Of a stretch of DNA of 64,000 bases, positions 48,501-53,937 are shown piece after piece. A program made the position numbers and the translations under genes. The stretch covers positions 1,798,001 to 1,862,000 of the forward strand of contig OZ220747.1 of the NCBI GenBank assembly GCA_965117015.1, read 5' to 3'. How positions within the stretch are numbered: the stretch's first letter is position 1; the number at the start of each line of letters is the position of its first letter. Source of the DNA: Aldehydirespirator sp965117015 (GTDB taxonomy: Bacteria > Actinomycetota > Acidimicrobiia > Acidimicrobiales > Aldehydirespiratoraceae). Below the pieces are notes generated by a model. That model did no database searches, was not told where the DNA came from, and saw nothing but the letters and a program-made list of their open reading frames with translations.

Positions 48501-51500
48501 TGACCGACACCCTTGTGGACATCATCATTGACGCCACGGATGAATCCGGGCAGACCACGATGCCGGTCACCATCCGGCCGCGAGTAGATGAGGTGGATGA
48601 CGACAACGAGATCATCCGCCTCAGCGCCGACACCGACGCAACCGCCATCACCACCGTCAACCACCAGGACATCGAGATCATCGACAACGAGACGGCTTCC
48701 ATGGTCGTCACCCTCACCAAGTTGAGCGGTCTCGACACCTTCAACGAGGATCACGGGGCGGGCATCCCGTACACGGTGCAGGCCGAGCTGGACGGCGAAA
48801 TCACCCGCTCGGTCGATACCCCGGTGACGCTCAGCTTCGGCGGCACCGCCGGGCTCGGCACCTGCGGCGTGGGGGACCCCGACTTCAGCGTGTCGCCGGC
48901 CTCGCCCATGTTCAGCATCGGCGCCGAGGACAAGACCGGCGAAGGCACCTTGACCATCACCCCGTGCGACAACGAGACCTCCGAGCTCATCAAGACGATC
49001 AACTTCGACGGCCTCGTCGACTTCGGCGACGGCTTCCCCGTCACTGTCGACTCCGGCTTCTCGGTGCAGCTTGTTGACGATGAGATTCCGATCGTCACGC
49101 TGAGCTCAAAGCGCACGGAAGCGAACCCGGGGCCCGGCCGGAGCGTGACCGAGGGCGACGCCGCATCGTTCGTGATCACCGCTTCACGCGAGACCTCGCG
49201 GACCACACAGCCGGTGCGGGTGTCGCTGAGCGTGCAGGACGAGGGAACCACCGCCGAGCTCGGCGAGCACTACCGGCTCTCGGGCCTGGGAACGATCACC
49301 ATCCCCGACGGTGCCGCGAGCGCCGAGCGTGTCGTGCGCTTTACCGCCGTGGACAATCCATGGGTGGATGGCGACAAGATGGTCGTGCTCGGCGGGCAGG
49401 TGGGCGACGGCAGCGAGTTCACTGTGTCACCCGTGACGCTGAACATCGAAGACGACGACGAGGATTCCACCGAGATTGCGCTGTCGGTGAGCCGTGCGAG
49501 CCTGTCCGAGCGGGCCGGCGCCTCGCGGGTGACCGTGTACGCCGATCTCAACAACGCCCCGCTGCGCGACGACGACATCGAGCTGTCGCTGACGGTGGGC
49601 GGCCCAACGGGCGACTCCGAGGCCGTGGGCGGCGGTGTCGACTACGAGCTCGTCGGTTCCACCACCGACCCGGTGACCATCACGATCCCTGCCGGCAGGA
49701 CGCGCGGCACCACCAGCATCGTCGTCGACCCGGTCCACGACCGGCTCGACGACGGCGACGACGAGTCGATTTCGATCACCGGCTCGGTGACCAGCACCGC
49801 AGGCAGCAGCCTCACCCCGACCGGCACGTTGATCGCCATCGACGACGCCGACACCGCGTCCACCATCATCGACCTGGTGGTGGACATCGACCCCGACGAC
49901 GACGGCGATCAGGACGAGATCGGCGAGGGTGACGGCACTGCGTCGGTGACCCTCATCGCCAGGCTGCGCGGCACGGTCGGCTACGACCGGTCTTTCACGG
50001 TGAACGTGACCCCGTCGCTGGGCGGCAGCGCGACCGGCGGCGGCACCGACTACACCAACCCGACGCTGCCGACGAGCTTCACCTTCGAAGTCGGCGATAC
50101 CGAGGTCAGTGCGGCGCCGTTCGACCTGGCTGTCATCGACGACGAGACCAGGGAGGGCGACGAGACCATCGAGATCTCCGGCGAGGAAAGCACGGGTCTG
50201 ACGGTGTGGGGCGCCACGCTGGTCATCGTCGACGACGACACCATCGATGACGACGGCGACTCGCTGCTGCCCGGGCCGGTCTCGCTCAGCACGCCGGCGC
50301 GGACCGTGCTCGACACGCCCGAACGGGACCGCATCACGGTGCGGCTGAGCTGGCGAGCGCCGGCCAACCCGCCCGACGCCACCAAGGGCCGACCCGGCGG
50401 CTACCGCGTCGAGCGTCGCAGCAGCGCCAACCCGGAGTGGGTCCAAGTCGGTGAAGACATTCCGGCCAACCCGAGCAGCTACACGTTCACCGACGCCGGC
50501 GACGACGTCAACAACGACGGCACCGGCGACGGCCTCAACGCGAACCTCGACTACGAATGGCGCGTCATTGCCTACGTCACCGCCCTGCCAAGGCTGGACA
50601 CCGATGGCGAACCTGTGCGCGACCCCGAGGGCAACATCTTGACCGATCCCTGCGGCGGGGCCAGTGGCTTCTGCGCCGCGCCGCCGTCTGAGCCCAAGGC
50701 ACCGCCACCGCCGTCGAGCGCGGGCGGCGGCTTCTTTGGCGGCGGCGGGGGAGGGCCCGCCGAGCCCGAGCCCGTGCTGCTGGCGCCGTCACGGCTGCAG
50801 CCGCCAAGGGGCGGAGCCCAGGCGGTGCTGCCTCCCGACGTGTCGCCGGAGGCGGTGCTCGCCGATGGCATCCTGGCGGTCTACCGGCTAGGGGTCATGA
50901 CCCTGGTCAGCATCGATCCCGGCCCCGCCGGCGCCGTGAGAGGCTTCGCCCCGGAGCGAAGCATGTCGCGTGCCGATGTGGCTGCGCCGCTGGTGCGGTT
51001 CTGGCAGGTCCTGGACCGGGATTGCCCCAGAACCGCCTCAGCGCCCTTCGAGGACATCGACGATCCGCAGGTGGCGGCCGACGCCCGCTGCCTGCGAGGC
51101 CTGGGGGTCACGAACGGCACCACGGCGACCACCTACTCGCCCGAGCGGCTGGTGACGAGGGCCCAGACGGCGTCGCTGCTGATACGGGTGTGGCGCCTGC
51201 TGGGCCGAGAATGCCCCGACGACGATGCGCCGCCGTTCGACGACGTGGCCGAGGGAAGCGTCCACCACGACGACGTCCTATGCCTGCGAGGCCTAGGAAT
51301 AACCCGCGGCGTAACCGCCACCACCTTCGAGCCGGTAGCCCACGTAACCCGAGCCCAGTTCGCCACCATGCTCACCAGGCTCCACAACCTAATCAACCCC
51401 CCAGCCCCCGACCCCGACCCCGAGCAGCCCGAGGCCGACCCCGAGTCCGATCCCGACCCCGAGCAGCAGGCCGACCCCGAGTCTCAGGCCGATCCCGAGG

Positions 51501-52630
51501 CCCAGGCCGACCCGGAGCAGCAGGCCGACCCCGAGTCCGATCCCGAGCAACAGGCCGACCCCGAGGCCGATCCCGAGCCTCAGGCCGATCCCGAGCCTCA
51601 GGCCGATCCTGAGTCCGATCCCTCGGCGCAGGCCCAACCGGAGTCTGATCCCTCGGCGCAGGCCCAGCCCGAGTCCGAGCCCGAGCCGGAGGCCCAGGCT
51701 CCTGAGGCGCAGGCCCCCGAGGCGCAGGCTCCCGAGCCCGAGCCCGAGCCGGAGGCCCAGGCTCCCGAGGCTGATCCCGACCCGGAGGCCCAGGCTCCTG
51801 AGGCGCAGACCCCAGACCCGGATCCCGAGGCCCAGGCTCCCGAGGCCCAGGCTCCCGAGGCTGATCCCGACCCGGAGGCCCAGGCCCCCGATCCCGAGCA
51901 GCCAGATCCGGAGTCTGATACCGGCGCGGCCGGGACCGGGTCACCTGAGCCTGAGGTCGAGCCCGAGCCCGAGGTACTTGCGCCGGTCGAGTTGCCGGCG
52001 CCGTCGCGGCCGCGGCGTGCCGCCGGAGGGTTCCGGGCGCCGCTGCCCGCGGACGTCTCAGCCCAGTCGGTGTACGCCGAGGGCGTTCTCACCGTCGTCC
52101 GGCGAGCGATCATGCCCGTCGTCAGCGTCGAGTCCGCACCCCAGCCCGATCCCGGCGCGCCGGCCGCAACACACTTCGCGCCGGAGCAGACCATGTCCCG
52201 CGCCGATGTGGCTGCACCGCTGGTGCGCCTGTGGCAGGTCCTCGAGCAGGCGTGCCCCGAGACCGCCGCCGACCGCTTCGACGACATCGACGACCTCCAG
52301 GTCGCCGCCGATGTCGGCTGCCTGCGCAGCCTCGGCGTCACCGCCGGCGTCACCGCCACCACCTACTCGCCAGAGCAGCCGGTCACCAGAGCCCAGGCCG
52401 CGACGCTGCTGGCCAGGGTGTGGAGGCTGCTGGGCCGCGAGTGCCCGGACGACGATGCGCCGCCGTTCGACGACGTGCCCGCCGGCAGCGTCCACCACGA
52501 CAGCGTCCTGTGCCTGCGCCGCCTCGGCATCACCTCCGGCACGACCGCCACCACCTTCTCGCCCGACAGCCACGTCACCCGAGCCCAGTTCGCCACCCTG
52601 CTGGCCAGGCTCTACAACCTGGCCACCTAA
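33509..52630 (+). CDS. Giant S-layer/adhesin-like protein, 6,373 residues
   Basis: A long signal peptide (n-region to ~45, core VVSFLAVVLAAGLLAVAP) leads to three repeats of a VxGVAIxSDPGADGTYG domain (~90-730) split by acidic low-complexity linkers. Next come two NIDLFSDI-type repeats, SwmB-like domains (~950 and ~1365), and five more SDPGAD domains, several followed by an anchor-R-like FTTGS...TGY domain. A fibronectin III (~2620-2725), GLUG-like repeats (~2830-3020) and about 19 Calx-beta-like modules (~3090-5580) follow. The C-terminus has FN3, an SLH block (~5810-5960), a Pro/Glu/Asp/Ala linker and a second SLH block (~6230-6373). SLH blocks anchor proteins to cell-wall polymers. GGAGG nine bases upstream supports ATG 33509; GTG 33602 is a second possible start. 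Confidence 0.9.
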   Translation: MRPAPFVRRAFTATRLPRRLRAAALATGGGVVENGTRGRRAVVSFLAVVLAAGLLAVAPQQSPLSPAGAAAQPGGEQTGDDQGGTASPPAPSVSGVAIASDPGADGTYGPGDQITVELSFSEAVSVDTAAGTPRLSIDLSAGAGGEVWADYASGGGTAVLSFAYAVVSTDSSTDGVAVVADSLESNGGSVASAASGTAAELSHPGLAHDAGHLVDGSQQTGTPVTPPDGGDENEQGGDSGDSGDGGDAGDAECPEAPADNGGAVGTGTGDGQDGQDDGGDADCPEVQDEGEQAEDPAAPSVSGVAIASDPGADGTYGPGDEITVELSFSEAVSVDTAAGTPRLSIDLSAGAGGEVWADYASGGGTAVLSFAYAVVSTDSSTDGVAVVADSLESNGGSVASAASGTAAELSHPGVAHDAGHLVDGSQQTGTPVTPPDEPEEQDDNDQAGAECPEQQAGDGQDGEQAECPEGPEEAGAECPEAPADNGGVSGTGDGQDGGDAECPVPPEQRDEQDGDDPADAECPEQQAGDGQDGQDGGDAECPVPPEQQDEQDGGDAGDAECPEAPAENGAVGTGDGQDGNDDAAADCPPDEDEAAEDPVAPSVMGLAITSQPGADGSYGLGEQIDVQLLFSEPVSVDTSGGTPRLKIDFSAGTGGEVWAAYTSGGGTSILTFSYEVALPDVSNDGVAVVADSLELNGGSVASAASGAAAALSHRGLAHNPSHRVVGSQPADSSGGPTAQQGSGPALPTTCSSVGTNIDLFSDITARGTFIIVTYGSITEGEAGNLSICKPGAGDTYVADTAKIHGNTLRSGDTFTITALTGETDYWVRYESASDKGAWHYIRTTAAAPMACGTGGTLIDLLTSVTSTLTTITVTFGALDSSHAGGNLRICTPGADDTYAASNAKSYSSTQIPSIGDTFTITGLTAETDHWVNWQSGSQSGAWHHIRTVASGPDLTPPSFSSAEVDGATLEITFDEPLNTGSEPDISAFTVTAGGSAHTVSDVSIAGAVVTLTLASPVKPGETVTVGYTKPSTNPLKDSANNEVATFTGESVTNNTELKVIGVEISSLPCTDSAYGVDDLIRVRLTFNGPVTVTGTPRLEIDFLPTNAGLKWANYESGTGTSELIFAYTVVAANGSMVGVAVVEDTLELNGGTIKSSQGTDATLDHAGLGHNPFHMVDGSKATAGERCEQILAYSAPGFGGTLEELSAEAWEFAAGFTTGAASAGYTVSSVRVDLGTTPNLPAGSVVRLASGLPRNVSNEGDAFTNPSAVAASGLTEFTAPGSGVVLSANTDYWILVELAGSGPQMNTLGDPPPPWDQGGAPGWSVGDHYRRDATATTQFPTTPATWAMHFQVVGFGPDETPPSFSSAAVADATLEITFDEPLDTGSEPAASRFFVTVAGSRRTVSDVSIDGAVVTLTLASPVESGEAVMVRYNQPTTNPLQDPSGNDVATFGDQTVTNNTAPPAVTGLEITSDPGADRIYGLGETIEVTVTFSKPVNVDTTGGTPRLEIDFNTASGGLQWATYRRGSGTTELVFGFTVVSANRSTDGVKVVASRLQPNGGTIRSLTGADATLTYTVLGHNTNHLVDGSEPASRILVSNIDQTLAGSVLSVAAWDLAQGFTTGSHSTGYVLHDVEVNFDDATTPAGVTVTLATGLPSATNTVATFTNPSTLAAGNLRFDAPANTFLDPSTQYFVVVEATSGHLDETLSGGEDERGLDDWSVANGSHSRQAASTAAWGNESIARPIRVSGFTAPLEPVVTGVEIISDPGADSIYGLDERIQVQVTFNQVVNVDTTGGTPSIGIDFRTEGHLGDQTAVYRSGSGTKALVFEYTVMSGNRTDGGTAVRANTLALNGGTIQSEGGADARRGFGGLNFDSDHQVDGSQAGSHILVANLGGFRSGVGNLANSELAQGFTTGSHRFGYYLRDVDLVFHTETPVGVTVKLATGLPSAVNTVATFTNPTLAGGTLTFTAPANTLLDPSTQYWVVVEGTSGRLRYTISNAESERGHDDWSIADASFSRNRGSTDDFGAVSSKLLIRVSGLAAPLEPVVTGVEIISDPGADSFYGLDERIQVQVTFNQVVNVDTTGGTPSIGIDFRTEGHLGDQTAVYRSGSGTEALVFEYAVMSGNRTDGGVAVVANTLALNSGTIRSEDGLNARLGHEGLTFDSNHQVDGSHAASYILASNINQSENVASALTAGRQQAQGFTTGSHSTGYVLTDVELNFSGMPAGVTVTLATGLPSATNTVATFTNPGTLAAGNLEFTAPANTLLDPSTTYWVVVEGTAGAVYTTNSDEEDERGLDDWSVADDSYLRSNSTSNWLRSTSSRMIRVNGIAASLKPAVRAVEIISDPGADDTYGLGERIQVQVAFNRVVNVDTTGGTPRLRIDFHTGGTGEQWADYRSGSGTKALVFEFTVVSANRSTDGVAVVANMLQLNGGTIRSEEGLDAQLGHQGLAHDADHQVDGSHAASYILVSNIDQSQSTTATLSGSQQAQGFTTGSHSTGYFLTDVEVNFNTTPTGVTVRLATGLPLAATNFLATFTNPTLAAGKLKFTAPANTLLDPSTQYWVVVEASSGLLEAASADGEDERGLDDWSVANNRFFRPGSSGSWGTLAASLMIRVNGIPNPSTAPSQPDAPTATRKSHALTLSWTQPSDLGSGSSITDYDLRYYAGAADPADVDDWIIEGETDGPPDPGATTTAEITGLSAATDYRVQVRALGDAWSPWSPSLGVTTKPTYDTDYDGLLEVSSATQLNAIRWDLDGDGEPETVAHTPEQIAAYKAEFPDAGDDQCDDPSTGGTVEECSGYELVADIDLNVAPYNTGSGWEPIAGHRSVPFDGNNHTITGLFIDMGENDFVGLFGGGPLVRNLALVDVDVTGGSETGAVIGGSTGSLNNVFASGTVTSSKAGAAFVGGLAGRVDQDIVGSFSAVNVVVDAAANPTAVGGLAGAVAGTGSVQNSYAVGSVAVTGTGASLVGGLVGHHSEVTNEVTNSYSLGAVSAPADATSIGGLLGNDAATATATGNYWNTETSGQAAASPGATARTTMQLQSPTGPGANAGDTYHGWDTSVWDFGTSSQYPALKGLPRTLTQQRAELGGVALSVSAVTLDEGTGAMNVSVNGRLLGPTRQSQTRVSVNLEGTATEGNGNDYRWPLPTLTIAANQRTGSATRTLIVFEDTTAEGTETIVVSGRDTSHSSYVVPAVILLTDNDQPTITLTVDDDSVAEADSATTPTATTVSVTATLDDGMTRGAGVTVTLAYAGDATGGGTDYTAGGATSITIPMGDTSASADITITPNDDNVDDNDEEIHVGGNADGFRVIPATITIEDNDGPSTKVRLSVSPATLAEQATAQTVTVTATLDGAVLNSNVDVTLNLSGDASSSDYTAPATLRDNTKDITITAGNPDGSAMFDFTVPRDMIDEPDETITVGGTATQGLGLDSADITITNHAMDTAMTTITLSVNDDSISETDGLTAILVTATLDGTVTRSVDTVVVLDASLDTTATGSDYTTNYGSLTEAQRTITIPAGSLSARAPSFTITPIVESIVDGSKTINIGGQVGDGSVFTVNDATITLTDDDTPSTSLTLTVDADPVRAGNQSMVNEGVVGDANGDVEVTLKATLDGGTRAEAITVTFGALGGTAGSSDFAIDPASLGTLTIPIGQSSASKTFKFNPNDDTFDESDGTDSRLHETVVIDATASAATTPTATAIGVTEATLTIVDDDTASTAISLIVDTDAVMDDDQDRIGEGAGETEVKVTARLSGSGTYETDQTVAVQVVASPSGGATPSADATTGDYTLKNFADSSVSNVTLPISLGDITIAAGSLEQTATFKVTPRDDDDSEGLETIRVDGTLPGFNVAHRDISIVDNDDPVINLSLNVSSRQEGVVSSQVVRVTATRDSSAATDAATVSVTVGGTGSTATRGNKEDGGDYLSNISVTLTFGAGQTTSDTQNVLFRIHDDRLTESDETIVFTGLATGFTVLPTTFTITDDDEASDAVAIKLTDASMNALTSLGEDTGETTVTVVAELNKGTLGSAVTVTFAALSGSADGGGVDYTAADVTTGNDKTTPDVITIAAGATEGSTRIKITLEDDDRDEGTGENIIFTAALTGGLMGNATPATLRINDDDTASTTVNLTVSPAAVDEDHSGEATVTVTATVSGQKTHDTDTTVPVRIVAVTSPTRGATPSASTSSGDYTLKDFAGTSVSNVTLPISLGSITIPAGALSASESFKIDPRNDSDYEGTEADDNEYVRVGADTVTGFTVNAVNLEITEDDNPSITISVDADPNTPEAQDSVPESAGDRTMSVTLTLDHGARSSSTSVAISFAGEATRGQCSNSSNDYTATPRSVTIPANTPSHTFNLPITVCDDRRTEPVAQFPQTIIINGAATGFDVSGATVSIVDNDTASTSLSISASPSPLAESDGARTVTVKAILDGGTVDTDVTVTFSALAGGAVRGANTSTGDYFASPAKPPTITIPSGSLEASTTISIDPRDDSIDEADLESIIFGASATRPDPDDNSATITLTQTTAGTVNIRDNDTATVALSVDTDTSTTAADSSIDEDGGQATVRVTATLSTERSTLTEVTLRIAVGGTAAPPTADPKDYDADDLTDAIVDITIAAGSTTGSADIDITPFDDRLDDNAETINIGADATDSLSVTGATVTIDDDDEPSETVTLTVDTDPGTMAVDTSIDEGAGATSVKVTATLDDAVIDSATTVTLTFGGTATRGATDDYTASGTLSVTIPAGRPSGERTITITPRDEMSDDGDETIIIDATLPNDDEDDDSLSSVTPASDITLTDNDDAPTEITLSVVPTTIREQGPAGQEDTQDTEVEIIAAFSGTNANVTRIEDTHVTLSVVEASSSNATRNTDYSVPSTLGDGNADITIEDGTSSGRTTFTFTSIQDNVNEGDETIVIAGSATGFTIPAANRASITLSDDDAPSTSITITASADELAEGDTTTTLTVTAELDGAASTSNINVTLKIVTPADSELPAGKTNANRGADKDYTVSDNLTDTLVDIIIDATDESGQTTMPVTIRPRVDEVDDDNEIIRLSADTDATAITTVNHQDIEIIDNETASMVVTLTKLSGLDTFNEDHGAGIPYTVQAELDGEITRSVDTPVTLSFGGTAGLGTCGVGDPDFSVSPASPMFSIGAEDKTGEGTLTITPCDNETSELIKTINFDGLVDFGDGFPVTVDSGFSVQLVDDEIPIVTLSSKRTEANPGPGRSVTEGDAASFVITASRETSRTTQPVRVSLSVQDEGTTAELGEHYRLSGLGTITIPDGAASAERVVRFTAVDNPWVDGDKMVVLGGQVGDGSEFTVSPVTLNIEDDDEDSTEIALSVSRASLSERAGASRVTVYADLNNAPLRDDDIELSLTVGGPTGDSEAVGGGVDYELVGSTTDPVTITIPAGRTRGTTSIVVDPVHDRLDDGDDESISITGSVTSTAGSSLTPTGTLIAIDDADTASTIIDLVVDIDPDDDGDQDEIGEGDGTASVTLIARLRGTVGYDRSFTVNVTPSLGGSATGGGTDYTNPTLPTSFTFEVGDTEVSAAPFDLAVIDDETREGDETIEISGEESTGLTVWGATLVIVDDDTIDDDGDSLLPGPVSLSTPARTVLDTPERDRITVRLSWRAPANPPDATKGRPGGYRVERRSSANPEWVQVGEDIPANPSSYTFTDAGDDVNNDGTGDGLNANLDYEWRVIAYVTALPRLDTDGEPVRDPEGNILTDPCGGASGFCAAPPSEPKAPPPPSSAGGGFFGGGGGGPAEPEPVLLAPSRLQPPRGGAQAVLPPDVSPEAVLADGILAVYRLGVMTLVSIDPGPAGAVRGFAPERSMSRADVAAPLVRFWQVLDRDCPRTASAPFEDIDDPQVAADARCLRGLGVTNGTTATTYSPERLVTRAQTASLLIRVWRLLGRECPDDDAPPFDDVAEGSVHHDDVLCLRGLGITRGVTATTFEPVAHVTRAQFATMLTRLHNLINPPAPDPDPEQPEADPESDPDPEQQADPESQADPEAQADPEQQADPESDPEQQADPEADPEPQADPEPQADPESDPSAQAQPESDPSAQAQPESEPEPEAQAPEAQAPEAQAPEPEPEPEAQAPEADPDPEAQAPEAQTPDPDPEAQAPEAQAPEADPDPEAQAPDPEQPDPESDTGAAGTGSPEPEVEPEPEVLAPVELPAPSRPRRAAGGFRAPLPADVSAQSVYAEGVLTVVRRAIMPVVSVESAPQPDPGAPAATHFAPEQTMSRADVAAPLVRLWQVLEQACPETAADRFDDIDDLQVAADVGCLRSLGVTAGVTATTYSPEQPVTRAQAATLLARVWRLLGRECPDDDAPPFDDVPAGSVHHDSVLCLRRLGITSGTTATTFSPDSHVTRAQFATLLARLYNLAT
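33590..33599 (+). repeat. G10 homopolymer near the giant gene's start
   Basis: Ten consecutive G residues lie 81 bp after ATG 33509 and three bases before GTG 33602. Slippage here would frameshift translation from the first start, or change the spacing of a G-rich ribosome site for the second. Confidence 0.8.
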
Positions 52631-52643
52631 GAAGCCCGCCCCC

Positions 52644-52907
52644 GAATTGGCAGCGAGGGACGCCGAAAACGGCCTCCTCCGCTGCCAATTCCCCAGCGGC
52701 GAGGTCCCGCCCCCGAATTGGCAGCGAGGGACGCCGAAAAGGGCCTCCTGCGCTGCCAGTTCCCCTAGCGGCGAAGTCCCGCCCCCCGAATTGGCAGCGA
52801 GGGACGCCGAAAACGGCCTCCTCCGCTGCCAATTCCCCTAGCGGCGAAGTCCCGCCCCCCGAATTGGCAGCATTGTGCACGCATACCGTGCATAGCGCTG
52901 CCAGTTC
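52644..52907. repeat. Tandem array of four GAATTGGCAGC hairpin repeats
   Basis: Units at 52644-52691, 52715-52762, 52788-52835 and 52861-52907 are spaced by 71-73 bp. The first three share an inner CGCCGAAAA(C/G)GGC hairpin. The fourth has a different inside (TGCACG...CGTGCA), the same as the reversed copy at 22518. Linkers read CC(CC)TAGCGGCGAAGTCCCGCCC. The array lies between converging genes and might serve as a terminator or a nucleoid-protein site. Confidence 0.75.
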
Positions 52908-52909
52908 CC

Positions 52910-53221
52910 CTAGCTGCCCGGCCCGGCCTCCTCGGGCGCTGGGTCCGGGGTTCCGATCCCGAGGAAGCCCTCGATGCGGGCCAGGCGCTGACCGTTCTCG
53001 GTCACCTGAACGCGCACATCGGCTATCTCGGTCCGCAGCGCGGTGCGCAGGCTGTCGGTGGTCTGCTGCTGGTTCCAGATGATGGCGAACACTCCCAGGA
53101 CGACGGCGACCAATTGCGCGATGGGGATGATCTGCGGCCAGCGCGGCCACACGGCGCTGGACGCTGGCACGGCGGCCGGCGGGTTCTCGCCTGGAATGCT
53201 GAGCGCTTCTGGTGCCGCCAC
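52910..53221 (-). CDS. Small membrane coiled-coil protein, short paralogue
   Basis: A 103-residue protein. One transmembrane helix (IAQLVAVVLGVFAIIWNQ) is followed by a short coiled coil (LRTALRTEIADVRVQVTENGQRLARIEGFLGI). The first ~65 and last ~40 residues are nearly identical to those of the upstream gene at 53229-53834, from which it is separated by seven bases. The two probably arose by tandem duplication; this copy lacks the repeated 11-residue units. Function is unknown. Confidence 0.75.
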   Translation of the reverse strand: MAAPEALSIPGENPPAAVPASSAVWPRWPQIIPIAQLVAVVLGVFAIIWNQQQTTDSLRTALRTEIADVRVQVTENGQRLARIEGFLGIGTPDPAPEEAGPGS

Positions 53222-53228
53222 CGGCTCG

Positions 53229-53834
53229 CTAGCCCCCCGGGCCGCGGCTATCTGCTGCGGCGTGCTCGGGTTCCTCTGGCGCTGGGTCCGGGGTTCCGAT
53301 CCCGAGGAAGCCCTCGATGCGGGCCAGGCGCTGACCGTTCTCGGTCACCTGAACGCGCACATCGGCTATCTCCGCTCGCAGCTCGTCTTCGACGCGGATG
53401 ATCTCCGCTCGCAGTTCGTCTTCGACGCGGACTATCTCTGCTCGCAGTTCGTCTTCGACGCGGACTATCTCTGCTCGCAGTTCGTCTTCGACGCGGACTA
53501 TCTCTGCTCGCAGTTCGTCTTCGACGCGGACGATCTCCGCTCGCAGTCTGTTTTCTAGGCCGGTGATCTCGCTCCGCAGGCCGGTTTCTACGCCGGTGAT
53601 CTCGGTCCGCAGTTCGACTTCTAGGCCGGTGAGTTGGGTCTGTAGTTCGGTGCGCAGGTTGTCGGTGGTTTGCTGCTGGTTCCAGATGATGGCGAACACT
53701 CCCAGAACGACCGCGACCAGCTGGGCGATGGGGATGATCTGCGGCCAGCGCGGCGACACGGCGCTCGACGCCGACGCGGGCACGGCGGCTGGCGGGTTCT
53801 CGCCTGGGATGCTGAGGGCTTCTGGTGCCGCCAC
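53229..53834 (-). CDS. Membrane coiled-coil protein with repeated LRAEI(V/I)RVEDE units
   Basis: A 201-residue protein. The N-terminal half has the same transmembrane helix as its neighbour. A long coiled coil follows, in which LRAEIVRVEDE is repeated five to six times. An 11-residue period suits a right-handed or hendecad coiled coil. The DNA repeats are 33 bp and nearly identical, so copy number can change by recombination or slippage. The C-terminus (NGQRLARIEGFLGI) is shared with the short paralogue. A role as a tether or stalk on the membrane is a guess. Confidence 0.75.
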   Translation of the reverse strand: MAAPEALSIPGENPPAAVPASASSAVSPRWPQIIPIAQLVAVVLGVFAIIWNQQQTTDNLRTELQTQLTGLEVELRTEITGVETGLRSEITGLENRLRAEIVRVEDELRAEIVRVEDELRAEIVRVEDELRAEIVRVEDELRAEIIRVEDELRAEIADVRVQVTENGQRLARIEGFLGIGTPDPAPEEPEHAAADSRGPGG

Positions 53835-53937
53835 GCTGCCACGCTACCCCACACCACCGCTCAGTGCAATGTAAAAACATGAAATATACGTACAAATGCC
53901 AGGAAGCTCCGGCCCCCAGCCGCGCCGGAAGGGGCGT

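Noticed and set aside
52644..52907. Possible CRISPR array
   Set aside because: Repeat and spacer are not distinct: the linkers are as conserved as the repeats and the units are self-complementary hairpins of ~48 bp. No cas genes are present.
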